Assembly: GCA_014529385.2 (NCBI GenBank)
Contig: CM043970.1
Span: 40,789,279 to 40,853,278, forward strand
Reading direction: 5' to 3'
DNA length: 64,000 nucleotides
Source of the DNA: Adiantum capillus-veneris
Lineage: Eukaryota > Streptophyta > Polypodiopsida > Polypodiales > Pteridaceae
The notes under the pieces: generated by a model
What the model was told of the DNA's origin: nothing
Database searches by the model: none
What the model saw: only the letters and a program-made list of their open reading frames with translations
Made by a program: the position numbers and the translations under genes
Shown: positions 43,417 through 54,319 of the stretch, one piece after another
Numbering within the stretch: the first letter of the stretch is position 1
Layout: each line of letters begins with the position of its first letter

Positions 43417-44340
43417 CGGCCGCGATCTTTACGCGAGTAGCTATTCGTGCCCATGGCAAGGAGCTATAAAAGCATCACATGCTCTCACTCAGAGGAGAGG
43501 ATCAGTTTTTGCAAGAAGGAGATGCTGCTACAGAGTTCACCCGCAAAGAAGACATTTGCCAGTGATGCCCATGGCTGCCCCAAGTGTACCCGATGTTGCC
43601 AAGACCCAGTGCGCGAGTTCCCTCGCGAAGAAGTGCCTACGGAGCGTGTTTCCATCGCGACAAGCTGCTGTTTTTCTCTGTTTTCAGCCCATAAACGTCG
43701 TAGACGGGGCTGATTACGAGAAGGAACCCGATAACACACCTCTTTTGTGTGTGGGATTGGAAGAGAGGATTTTCTATGTAGAGATCTCTTCCGAGGAATT
43801 GCTTTTCGAGAACCGAGTTGCATTTCGAGTGTCGAGACTTTGAAGGTAATGATTTTCATGTTATGATCTTTGAGTATTTGATTGCAGGTGTACTTCCTCT
43901 TCGTGAGAGAGTAGGAGTAGAGGAAGGCACGAGCCTCTGAAGGAGAAAAGCACTCTAGGAACTAGAGCTAGATCAACCTCAGGGTTTGGTACCTAAGTTT
44001 GGGAAGTAGATCGGAGAGAGGTAGTCTCTCAAGTTGTGATCCGGAAGTTGGGATTCCCAAGTAAGGACTTCGTGTCCGGGAAAAGCAGAGTTGTTCTGCG
44101 GGAAGTGGACTCTGGAAACAGAGTTGGAAAAGAGAGTTGCAGGGATGTCATGCCCTCAGTCTGGAAGGTGAGACCCAGAGGCGTTCTCAAGGATTTGGAA
44201 TAAGGAATATCCTCTAGCTTCGATATTAAGTGATAAATTTTATTCATCCGAGTATATTTTATATTGCTATGCGCTCCCGTTTGTGACAAAGGCGGTGTAC
44301 TGAGATGGTAGGGTCATCATTGATGGCAAGACCATCGCAT
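43417..44340. other. Unassigned spacer DNA
   Basis: An open frame from the arm junction to 43843 (about 150 codons) has no motif I know and begins in the inverted-repeat arm, so I do not call it a gene. Downstream DNA is purine-rich on the + strand with GAGAG and GGAAG repeats. Confidence 0.45.
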
Positions 44341-44376
44341 AGGGACTCTATGCCTATGGGACACATGAAGAGATCC

Positions 44377-45020
44377 ACCTTGCGGTTTGGAACTGCAATG
44401 GGGATCTATGGACACACCCAGAGAGACTTGAGGAGGCGATGAGAGGACGGGTTTTGAGAGAGACACATGAGAGTCCAGAGCGGAGTCTACCAAAGATTAA
44501 GGGCTCTCAGTGGGAGTCCACCCATCAAGAGAGCACCCGCCAGCACACCCCACGAGGGTCAGGAGGGTGCCTATACTCTCAGACAAGGATTCCGAAGCAG
44601 GATACAGGTTGTTGCACGAGACCCACAAGCCCGTTAACTCTAGATCCGTTTTGAGCTATCACAGGCCAGGACTATCTATATCGCCCTCTGCTACTTCGCC
44701 CCATCAGGCTTCAGATTTGCTACCACAGAGACAGCAGGGGAGAGGGAGGAGAGACCATCCCCATACACATGCTTGTCAGATAAGATTATGGAGTACACTA
44801 CACTAAGGGAAGTCTTCCTTTTCAACGCCAGGACAGGTAGGAATCGGTGTGAGATATACACCATAGAGGACTTGATGGCACTATTCGCAATACAGGAGGA
44901 GGCCACCATGAGAGATTCAATAGACACAGCTTGCACCACAGAGTACGGCCATCATTTTCTCAGATTAGGCTCCCAGCGTTGCCTCGTTATTTATAACGGG
45001 ATGGCACAATGGCCTACTTT
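44377..45020 (+). pseudogene. Ancient LINE endonuclease relic (A-F family relative)
   Basis: CGGTTTGGAACTGCAATGGG at ~44386 translates to the VWNCNG start of ORF2 seen in copies B and D. Further on, TATCGCCCTCTGCTACTTCGC (44679 on; I quote only the start, TATCGCCCTCTGCTACTT) matches the YIAICYF strand. VFLFNARTGRN (~44815) matches the LLGDFNARTG motif with Gly-Asp lost. GHHFLRL resembles GRYLREM. Frames are broken and similarity is patchy, so this copy is far older than A-F. Confidence 0.55.
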
Positions 45021-45240
45021 ATGAGGAGTGACATGCATACCACATGGAGTCTTTCAGTAGCTTGTTGCTGTTGCATAAACACCGCAAAGGCTTGAAACAT
45101 TTTCATTGTGACCGAATCAAACCGCACACCTTGTTGCTCTTGTTGCTCCATAGCTTTAGAGCTTTGAATTGAGACCTTCAACTTTTGAACCCTCACCCTA
45201 GCCTACTTTGCGTCCGGTTCACCAAAATCGTGTCAAGAAG
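45014..45240 (-). pseudogene. Possible gag start next to an old LTR end
   Basis: On the - strand a 60-residue frame (45196-45014) is Gln-rich (AMEQQEQQGVRFDSVTMKMF, FMQQQQATERL). It is preceded by TTGGTGAACCGGACGC, which looks like the sequence after an LTR (PBS position). This could be the 5' end of a third LTR element whose LTR lies at ~45230-46080, but I find no matching second LTR. Confidence 0.3.
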
Positions 45241-46235
45241 TGTTTAGTGCGGCTAGGAAAGCGCAAGTCTCTAACTATGAGGATTCGTAGCAAAATAAAG
45301 CGAGTCGCAAAAGATTTGAAGCAAAAGAACACACTCAAAAAGACCAAAACTCCCGTCATGAAATTATCACTCTAGAAAACAACCAGGATCAACTTAAAAC
45401 TCATGTGTGTGATGATTTGGTGTAGCCTCCAGTTGCACAGATATGGTGCTCTTTCGCCCTGATAAAAACCCTAAATTTACGCTTCAATTCTTCGTGGGGA
45501 CCATTTCATGGAAGCTCCAGAACTTCATTAGAGAAGCCCAAGTGATTATTTGAAGAGGGGAAACCCCAACTGGTGGCCACACAACCTCGAACATGCCGTG
45601 GAAATGACACGGGACTGCACTAGTGTCGTGACTTGGAACTGCCGTGTCTCCTTTGTTAGATGTTCAAAAGAGCTCATTCTTGGCTCTATAAACTCACTCT
45701 TGAGCTTGAGCAAGGATGACATCATCATTGATGTGGCATTTTGAGCAATTTTTTACTAATTTTGGTCTATTTTTGGCTATTTTAGCCCAAAAATGGTCTT
45801 TTTTATGTTCGTTTAAAGCCCAAACAAGGTGGGAAAATCCCTAATTTTGTGGAAAAATCCCATTGGGCTCAAATTTCATGTTGAACCTCATTTTCCCACT
45901 TGGCAAGCATTTCAGACACATCTTTTACTGCCATGCATTAAACCTACTATTTTTTGCTGAGATCGCCCACATTGAACTTTCTAGACAGAAAGAATGTGCC
46001 ACTTCTAAACACTTGACATTTGTACAACTCTAAAGCAAATTAGGCAACTCTAGGCATATTTTAATGCGATAAAACACGCAACAATGCCACATAGAGGGCC
46101 TCACTTGCCTCGCAAGGTATGTACACAACTGCAAATGTGGCATCCGTTTTCGCATATATCACACTATGTGCATTATAGCACTTGGTCCCACATAACAAAA
46201 GCATTCAGAGTGAGGTCAATATTTAGTTTCACATT
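45241..46235. other. Unassigned spacer DNA
   Basis: No gene or repeat recognised; possibly the LTR of the gag-like fragment above. Confidence 0.35.
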
Positions 46236-47460
46236 ATGCACGTGCCATCATCCATGGCACGAGAGCGGGCATTTTTGTTGCTTATTGAGAGATGGGCTTT
46301 GGCCCCTTATCCCACATGGATTACTACGATGGAGATCCGTAGACTCAGAGAGACTACCCTTAGGAGCAGAGGACGTACACATAGAGGATCCATACTGAAC
46401 CATATCACTACTTTTTACACTTGGGATGGCCCACCACAGGCTACCCAGTCACATCCTCATTGGGGCATTCTTCTTGATGGAGCCATCCAGCTTGGCCGCT
46501 CATGACGCCTGAGGATGCGAGGATCTTCAAACCGTAGACGAGGTCTACATCGAGGCTATGGAGGAGATCATTGAATGACATCGATGCTGGGTTCAAGCCC
46601 TTGTCGGTATACCCGTGGGAACATATCCTCATAAGCATGCAGTTACACTTAGTGAGAGCCACTCTTTTAGTGGAGTGTGCATGGAAGACTTTTACCTTAT
46701 ATATATGTAAAGGCTTTGAATAAAAATTAAAAGACCACACTACATGGGCACATACATGCCACATGGCTCATGAGTGGCGATTGGTCAGCTCAGAGTATCA
46801 TCACAGGAAGCGTTGCTCATACCCCCCGAGCTAAGAGGTTTTGCTAGCTTTGCGGAGAGAGGGTGATTGAAGACAAGGAGCACTTTGTCTGCAAATGTAG
46901 AGCATATAAGTGTACCAGAGAAAGTTATGAGACTCTTTTCACAGGACAGCTCACCCTATGACAGATTATGTAGTCTAGAGATCAGCTCTAGTTTGGTTGT
47001 TTTCTAGTGGAGATACATAGGCATAGAGAGACAGTGCTAGAGACATAGAGAGACACTGCTAGCACCTGAGATTTTCCTTGATGCTGGCAGAGCCAACCGT
47101 GATCATACGTGCAACCCTTACACCACACCCACCCATGTACCAGATCTTACACCCCCAGTTTGAAATAGGATGGAGCTAGTCAGCTTGATGTACTTCATGA
47201 TTGCACTTCCCTGAGCATATAGATGGGCAGCCATGCCCCCTAGAGATAGAGCTCCACTGCCCCCTCATATACCATGTACCTCGTATCCTAGTCTCCCAAG
47301 GATCACCCCCTTCCCCCCATTGTTACTTTGCACTCTGTCCTTCCCCGATAGATGGATGACACACATATGTATATTTTATTTGTCTTATAGGCCGACTTTG
47401 TCCTCTAATAGACGTAAAAAGATCTTTTTTTCTTTCTTTTTCTCTCCGTCTTGCATCATC
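46236..47460 (+). pseudogene. Ancient LINE ORF2 C-terminus and 3' end relic
   Basis: 46236-46505 gives EIRRLRETTLRSRGRTHRG, NHITTFYTWD and GILLDGAIQLGRS, aligning with LRRLREILLRTSGERQSQRR, RITEFFTPD and TQLDRATELGRS of copy E. A second block at ~46838-46900 has a frame with the zinc cluster (LCGERVIEDKEHFVCKC). At 47385-47450 the DNA GTCTTATAGGCCGACTTTGT, TAATAGACGTAAAA and a TTTC-rich run mirrors the family 3' end. The order (zinc cluster after the tail-domain block) implies two relics or a rearrangement. Confidence 0.55.
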
Positions 47461-49439
47461 ATCGCATGCTCTTCTTGTCGCAGATCACATTTTGTTTTAA
47501 GATGTCATTGTTTGCATTTGGTCTTTTTGTTAAATGCACACAATTCACAGTGGTCCTCATGCTTTTCAGCTATTGTGGCATTGGGGAATGATGCTAAAGC
47601 TAGACTTCAAACAAGAGACAACTTGGAAAATCGAGATTTTTATTGAGGGTCAAGTTATTGTCAATAATAATAGCTCCACTAGGTAGATTTGAGACACATG
47701 TAGAGTCCATGAGGCTATCCAAATGTTGCAAGTTTTAGTGTGTCAATGTGCATGCCTCAACTCGACTCTTATGTTTGACTTTTGGACTCGGTGCAATCTG
47801 CGACTGTGTTGCCAAGAAATCAAATTGTCAAAGGATGCTGTCTTCACTTTGCGCACTCGGAAATTCTTCTGTTATGTAAAAGGCATAAGAGGAGAGCTCG
47901 AGTGTGCATAATGGATTATTGTTCAAGGGATTTTTGTCTTTGCTGCAATGGCATGGACCTAATGGTTTTGTCAAGATCATAGAAGATTTGTGAAGCCATG
48001 AGAGGGTGGTAACATGAGGGTGTCTATGTAGACTGCATCAGACCAGGTATCGGACATTTTTTTTTTCACAAGTTTTTTTGCATGAAAAGGTGTTTAACCA
48101 TGGATTTTTCAGCTGCAAGTGCAATTTACTGACTGGGCTTCTCAACGCTGAGTGTTCAAAGCGATAAATAGAGATTTGCTTGACTTGGTCCACAATCAGA
48201 AGAAATTTTCCAAGGTATATTCAAGTCATCCCTTCTTGAAGACTTTTGACAACTTGCAAGAAGTGTGCTTGACCAGAACTTCGCATATAATTTTTGACAA
48301 TACACCAAAATATATTTGCTGTTGTATCAACATCTGACGATATTTTGCTTTTGGCAATAACGGTACTAGTTAGAGGTCAGAACTGCATGTCAACTTAAAT
48401 TTTCTAGTCTTTCTTTTCACTATTCGGAATAATATTAGGCATCTGTTTTCGCTTTTGGAATTTGTCGAACACTCTTAGCACATAAATGCAATATAATTCA
48501 ATGCTAATGAGTAATATTATATAGCCTAGTAGAGGGAGAAAGGAAAAATGCAAAGATGTCTATGAGCTCACCATAGATACCTAGTGGTGTCTCCTTCCTT
48601 ATTACAATAAATGACGACATATCAGATGCCAAGTGCTTATTGATTGGTTGTGTAGAAAACAATTTCAAAACAAACTACCAAGTTTACGAAGCCCTGGCAT
48701 GGGTCTGTTTAGTAAAACTTCAAGCGATGTTGCTAACACTGCTAATTAAAAAAAAAAGCCGCCAATTTGCCTTATTGGTTATCTTGTTTTGACATAAATT
48801 TTAATCAGAAGCTAGAACTGCATACAAGGGAATTTTATGCGTAAGCATGATGAAGTCTTTAGTCTAAGTAGTATCTTGCTAATAAATTTATGTCGGGTCT
48901 TCCCATATGCTTTAAAAAACATGTAGGTTTCATAAACAAAGCTAACATCACTTTTGGGAAGAATTTATGTATGTTCAAGAGGGTGAGCCCTAAGGATTGC
49001 TCTCAACTTTGATACTTCTGAGTATACCAATATCTTGCTTAAAAAAGTAAAAAACAAAATTTTGTTGTCGTCATCAGGAATCTCTGTTCGGCAAAACTTA
49101 TTTTTGCACTTTTTTCTTTGGTGTAATTCTCTGAAATGGTATAAAGTTATGTAGTTCGAGTAGATTGTGCATTCAGAGGCCTCTTGTCACCTCCCTTTTT
49201 GTTTGTTGATAGTATTTTTTGGAGCATTTGAGTGGTTCATTCCATGTGGTTATAGGGATTGCTATCTTGGTAGGATGTTGATGCAAGAAGATTGTTTGGA
49301 GGAATCTATGTTATATATTGTAGACCGTTGTAAACATAAGGTAGACTGGCAAGAAAAGAATCGAGCTCTTCAAGGAAACTTGCAAAGAAGCCTTATTATA
49401 TTGGCAAAAAATTATTGCATCCATTAACTGCTTCGAGTC
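47461..49439. other. Unassigned spacer DNA, AT-rich
   Basis: About 2 kb with only short open frames (47723-47911, 48152-48337 and 49167-49427 on +). The last (86 codons from ATG) has no motif I recognise. No splice-supported gene can be argued from sequence alone. Confidence 0.4.
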
Positions 49440-51641
49440 ATATGCTTCTCGTAGATCAATAGTATCAATGCTTGAGAAAAACCTAGGGTTAGTGTAATCC
49501 CACCTACAAATTTTGAGATTTATCTCTAAATTTTAAATTTGAAGTTGAGAAAACCTGCAAATTTGGACGAATTTAGTCTAATTAAAGCGTCGTCTTCAAT
49601 AGCCAAATTTCAAGGCTCCGAATGATGGAGCCTTGATTATTGATTTTCAATCAGAGTATCCACGATTATTGGCAGCTTATTAATCTTGGTGGGTGATCTT
49701 GTAACACTTAATGTCCCATACATGGTGGACTACCATGCTCTGATGGACGACAGCCAACGCCCTCCTGTGTGGTAGCATTCAACAAAGCCATTTCCACTAC
49801 CAAGGCCATATTATCAACTATTGAAGGCCCACAATTGGCGTCACATGGGCTCCTCTATAGGCCCCTAAAAAGGGCTTGAAAGTTTGAGGGCCCTTCAATT
49901 TTTCAAGGGCCCTTGAAAGAATATGATATGAATTGGGTTTTCAAACATTGGAAATAGGATGGGAGAAGGACCTTAGCAAGTTATTATACACTTTTGACCT
50001 TTTGTAACTCTCTTAAAGGGTGATCTCTAATGTGAGGGGTGGCCCTACCTAAGGCCGGCTTCAGAAGAGGTGGAGACAGAGAAAAGGAAAGGGGCGTGTG
50101 ACCAATTCGGCACAGTCGTATTGCAGCAAAAGAGAATGCCACATTTTCGGGGTTGCTATTGCATGAGAACCGTTGATCCCATGCCTCCCCGGGCATGATT
50201 CTGCTCAGTGATCCACGTCACCAGGGGTTTGTTAATGGAAATTGCTGCTTTAGGGCGAGCATAACCTGGTGGCTGTTCTGTGCTGCTCTACAAAGTGAGA
50301 CGACGGTTGTTAAAAGCCATGCAGAGCAAGGGAAAGAAGATCCACGAAGGGATTTCGACTCAAGGGCTCTGGCCTTGAACAAGGATCAGAGAATTCACGA
50401 TGAGATTGCTGTAGAGACATTCACGACGAGATTGCTACTGATGAGGAGCTTGGCAGTCACAACACTGCCTCATCTAAACAGCAGCTTGTGCCTTTAAGGC
50501 CTCGCGTTCACATGGGTCAGGGAGTTCACGATGAGATTGCTACTGATGAGGAGATGTTGGAATGTGCGTGGCAGCATTTGTCTCCCATCCTCTGCCATAC
50601 CACCACATCTACGACAGCCTGGGTGGCCCCCATTGTCTCCCATCCTCTAATATGCCACCATAACAGCATTCCCACAACTAGAGTGGAGCCGACTTCACGA
50701 TTATAGATGGTATCTTGCCCACCACAACATCAACTGCGGACTACCGTGAGCCTAGAGTATGACAAGGTGAAGGTTGCGCACCAGTGTGACTGCTATGTTG
50801 GCAAGACAATGGCAACCAACAAACAGGGAATTGTGATTGCGGGAATACACGCTGTGGTAAAGGATGGCCGACTAGTATGATGAGAGACAACACACAGGCT
50901 AATGCTAGCTTAGTGTGATAACTTCTTGCTGGACTTTAAGGGTTAAGGGCTCTGTCAATTTGTCTCGAAAACATACTCTCTGCAGGACTCTCTATTGGTG
51001 GATTGACTTCTGTAGGAAAATTTGTCTCTCGCAAAGAATGAGAACTGAGCAAATGCTGGCTGATTGCCGCGTGAGTCCACTTGTGGTGAGAGTGTGTGAA
51101 CTCCTCTTTCAAGTTCATAATCCTCAAGAGGGGCACACACCTAGTGTGATGGTTCGGTATCATCCTTGCCTTTGCACAGTGTAGAGAAGCCAAAGGTACT
51201 ACCGAAGGTACAATTCGACACGCAACATGGGCGATAAGTTTTTCGGAATGCAATCTCATGACACCCCACAAGATTCTCTCCTTGTTGCAGCTGCCTCCTC
51301 CTACGATCTTTGAGAATATCAAGGCTGGAGACTATCCATCACAGTGCACGTTCGGACCCCCCTTAACTCCTTATGTCGGGCCTACTGCCCGCAGCAGAAT
51401 GTGAATGCAACACAAAGGAAGAGCACACATGATTTAATATAAAGCTGCAGCTTCTTAAAAGAGATGCATCTGTTGACATCCAGCATGTATGTGTGAAGGT
51501 ATATCCTACAATTGAGATGCAGAGTCAGAGCCAAAGCAAATAGTATATCCATTACATATGTGCATTACAAGCGGGCTGGCTTGATTGTGTTCATTGCCAT
51601 GCTTCGAAAAGCAAGCAGTTCTCTCTGTATGGCACATCACT
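49440..51641. other. Unassigned spacer DNA with small internal repeats
   Basis: Contains three copies of TTCACGATGAGATTGCT-like sequence at 50394-50410, 50420-50448 and 50525-50553, the last two extended by ACTGATGAGGAG. A - strand frame (50196-49984, 70 codons) and others have no recognised motif. Confidence 0.4.
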
Positions 51642-51991
51642 AATATTGAGTGGATTAGGATGGGGTGCATTTGACGGGCGCGAGCGAAGTCGGGGCTGTG
51701 AATCTAGAGACCCGAATTTACAAATGCAACCTGAGTACCCAAATTTACATTTTGCCTGCATTCAGAAAACCATACGTGTTTCAAGCAGCGCACATTGGGG
51801 GGTGGTTAGGACATCGGTCTGCCAAGCAAAGTGTCGGGGGATCAAGTCTAAGGTTGGGAAAGGAAGTCTTGGCCCCGAATTTACATTTTGCTTGCCCTGA
51901 ATTTACCAATTTTTTTCGAATTTACAATACATGCATCCGACGGCCCGATTTCGCCCGCAGTCGCTAGATGCACCCCCATCCCCTCAATATT
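51642..51991. mobile_element. Small inverted-repeat (MITE-like) element with tRNA-like core
   Basis: The two ends are imperfect inverted repeats of ~60 bp. The left end reads AATATTGAG, GGATGGGGTGCATTT, GGGCGCGAGCGAAGTCGGG. The right end in reverse complement reads AATATTGAG, GGATGGGGGTGCATCT, GCGGGCGAAATCGGG. Inside are repeated CGAATTTACA and AATTTACATTTTGC phrases and a tRNA-like segment. 350 bp in all, with no coding capacity. It ends 63 bp from the right arm of the giant inverted repeat. Confidence 0.5.
51796..51852 (+). pseudogene. tRNA-like segment (SINE head or tRNA relic)
   Basis: GTGGTTAGGACATCGGT (51802-51818) resembles the D-arm (A box) of tRNAs, CTGCCAA resembles an anticodon loop, and GGGGGATCAAGTCT (51836-51849) resembles the T-arm (B box). 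The spacing is close to that of a tRNA. Stems are not fully paired and no acceptor stem closes, so it is not a working tRNA. Confidence 0.4.
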
Positions 51992-52392
51992 GTGGCGTGT
52001 CAAATACAGAGGAGGGAGGAGCAGTAGGCAACATAAAAAGCAGAGGCGGATGTAGTAGGTGATGATCAAGGGTGCAGAAAAGGCGACGCTGCCAGGTAGC
52101 TATGGAGGGCAACACAGGAGCAAGCAAGGGGCGGACAATGGTGAAGGCGGCTGGTGGATGTGACAAAGAGCCATGGAGTTCAGGGAAAAGACAATAGTAG
52201 AGCCTCTTTTAACGTGAATAAAAATAGTTGGGATAACAAAGAGCACAAGCAGGCCAAGAATAAGGAGATGCCCTTATGCCCAATGGGAAAGCCGTGCTTA
52301 TATGGGCAACACCTCTGTCAAGAAGGGTTGCACTTAGTAGTTGGTACAGATAGATAGCGGCTGAGTGGGGGGAGTTAGAAGAAGCAATATTT

Positions 52393-52867
52393 TGTAGCAA
52401 GAAAAGTGTGTTGTGCGCTTTACTGTGACCTCAGAGACACAACAACAGGCTTAGAACTCAATGGAACCAGTAGAGACTTTGGCTGGTAGCACACTCAACT
52501 ACAAGTACAATGGGGGTGTTGAGGCTCCAATGTGCAGGGAGAGTGCAGTTGTGCGGTGTGGGACACAAGACAGGAGACTCTAGATTCATAGAAAGTATGA
52601 TGCATGTAAAGGCTAGAATTAACTATGCATATATACAATCATAAAGAGCCACCAATGGCTAGCAAAATATCCTTAGCAATCCAGCTACATCTATCTCTGA
52701 ACTATGGTGGTGGAGAGTTGGCCACGATGTCCATTAGACTACCACCTGTGCAACCCGTGTCTTTGCCACGTGTCAATGTTCAGGCGAGAGTCCATCTAGT
52801 CTGAACCCAAGACCAACTATAAATGTAGCTGCATGTCATGTGCAAGTGACATTGTAGCCCTACTACA
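52393..52867 (-). repeat. LTR of element 2 relative (right-arm copy)
   Basis: Inverted copy of 42590-43064. Confidence 0.75.
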
Positions 52868-52904
52868 AGTTGCCCACTAAAAACTGTGAAAGAAAATTGC
52901 ATGT

Positions 52905-53581
52905 ACTAAGAAAATTGACAAAGGATTGCATATCCTGATCGTGTCAACCCAGAGAGAGTGTCGTCGCCACTACAGCACCCGAAGTGTCTTCCTCCGTAGG
53001 TGGAGCCATAAGATCGATTGTAGGAGCCTGATGGACTACAGGCGGTTGCGCCATGTTGCCTTCAAACTCGCCCTCTATGAAAGTAGTTGCCATGACTTTG
53101 AGCGGCAGATGGGAGCACCAACCCTGGATGGTATTGAGGCCACCGACTGACACAACCATGGTGATGTGTGCCAAAAAATCCCTCACAAGGAACTCTCTAT
53201 GTCGGGTGTATCTGTGTCATGAGTGCGGGCTACTGAAACCCCTAGGTATAGTAGTCAAACTACTGAGACTAAGCACCTCCTATAAATTGTGTAGAAGGAC
53301 CTAGTTGACCATAATACATAGGAGTTTGTATTGGTCTCACTGGATCAGTCCACCCATACCATATAGCAACATAGGTATGGCAATCTTTTGGTTGGGCTGT
53401 TGAACCCCATATCTCCCTGTAATAACATCTCTCGAAATCCTGGAACTTGAGTTTTTAGGTCATCGATGATTTGAAATTTCACTGTCAAGGCTTGGCGCAA
53501 AGCAAAGATTGTAGCATCTCTGTCTGCTATTATGCTCTGGGGGACACATGCATCCCTCATTTGCCGCATAATAACAGCCAA
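52905..53581 (-). pseudogene. Gag-like low-complexity region (right-arm copy)
   Basis: Inverted copy of 41876-42552 with the same in-frame TAG cluster; described there. Confidence 0.5.
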
Positions 53582-53849
53582 CTATCACGAGACCGGCACC
53601 ACGTGCCAACAAAAAAAAGAATAGATTGAACAGCCTTTTAGTACTTCAATAACAACGGAATTGAAAGAGATGCACGACTGGAGACGGGGAGTGGCGGAGT
53701 TCCACCCCAAGAGAGCACTGCCCCAAACCTTGGCGGCCCTTTCGGTATTTCTTTATATTACTTGAACTCCGTAGAACACTGGTACTCCATCCTCTGCGCC
53801 TCTCGCAGAGCATGCCAGAGAATGAGCCCTTGACTCATATTTAAAGGGT

Positions 53850-53914
53850 CTTGTCACGCACATTGCACTGAGGAGCACCCACTGTAGAGAGCACGACACA
53901 CTATCCGGGCTACA
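53850..53914 (+). repeat. 5' LTR remnant of element 2 (right-arm copy)
   Basis: TTGTCACGCACATTGCACTG ... CTATCCGGGCTACA, then GGTGCTCTCATTTTGGCGAT. A TATTTAAAG box precedes it at ~53840-53848. Confidence 0.65.
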
Positions 53915-54029
53915 GGTGCTCTCATTTTGGCGATCACGTTGGGACCTCAACTGAAGTCTCACTCTGTTGAGAATACAAACAGTGAAGCTAGTGTGTTTTA
54001 CCTAGGTTCGCCTACCTTGCCTTGCACTG

Positions 54030-54200
54030 TTCTCCTCTCGCCCTGGTCCAATTGGTCTAGTCCTATCTCGCCCTAGTCCTCTCTCGCCCTGGTCCAACCA
54101 GCCCTCGTCCCTGGACTAGTCCTCCCTCGACCTTGGTCTAGTCCTCCTCGTCCCTTGTCTAGCCTGGGTCTAGTCACTTGCCTGGCCTAGTAGAGTCTAG
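54030..54200 (+). repeat. Short-unit repeats in element 2 leader
   Basis: Irregular repeats of CTAGTCCT(C) and TCGCCCTGGTC-type units (~14-20 bp) over ~170 bp; mirrored at 41257-41430. Confidence 0.7.
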
Positions 54201-54319
54201 ACCAGTCTTCAACCATTTCAAGGTTTTCTTGCCCAAAACTTGGTTGGATTGGCAGTCGCTATATGACACATACAAGGCGGTCAGTCGAGCGTCAAAGTGC
54301 ACTACTGAGTCCTCTGTAG

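Larger units (their letters stand above)
43403..52054. other. Spacer of the giant inverted repeat
   Basis: 8.65 kb present once. It begins with 14 A and CGGCCGCGATC at the left junction. Contents are listed separately: LINE relics, a gag-like fragment, unassigned DNA and a small inverted-repeat element. Confidence 0.85.

Noticed and set aside
43388-43843. A 151-codon frame at the left spacer edge as a gene
   Set aside because: It starts inside the inverted-repeat arm, crosses the A14 junction, has no known motif, and overlaps an equally open frame on the other strand (43859-43485).
47461-51641. Host genes in the spacer
   Set aside because: Only short frames without motifs; no exon-intron structure could be supported from sequence alone.
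51796-51852. A functional tRNA gene
   Set aside because: D-arm and T-arm motifs are present but the anticodon and acceptor stems do not pair properly.
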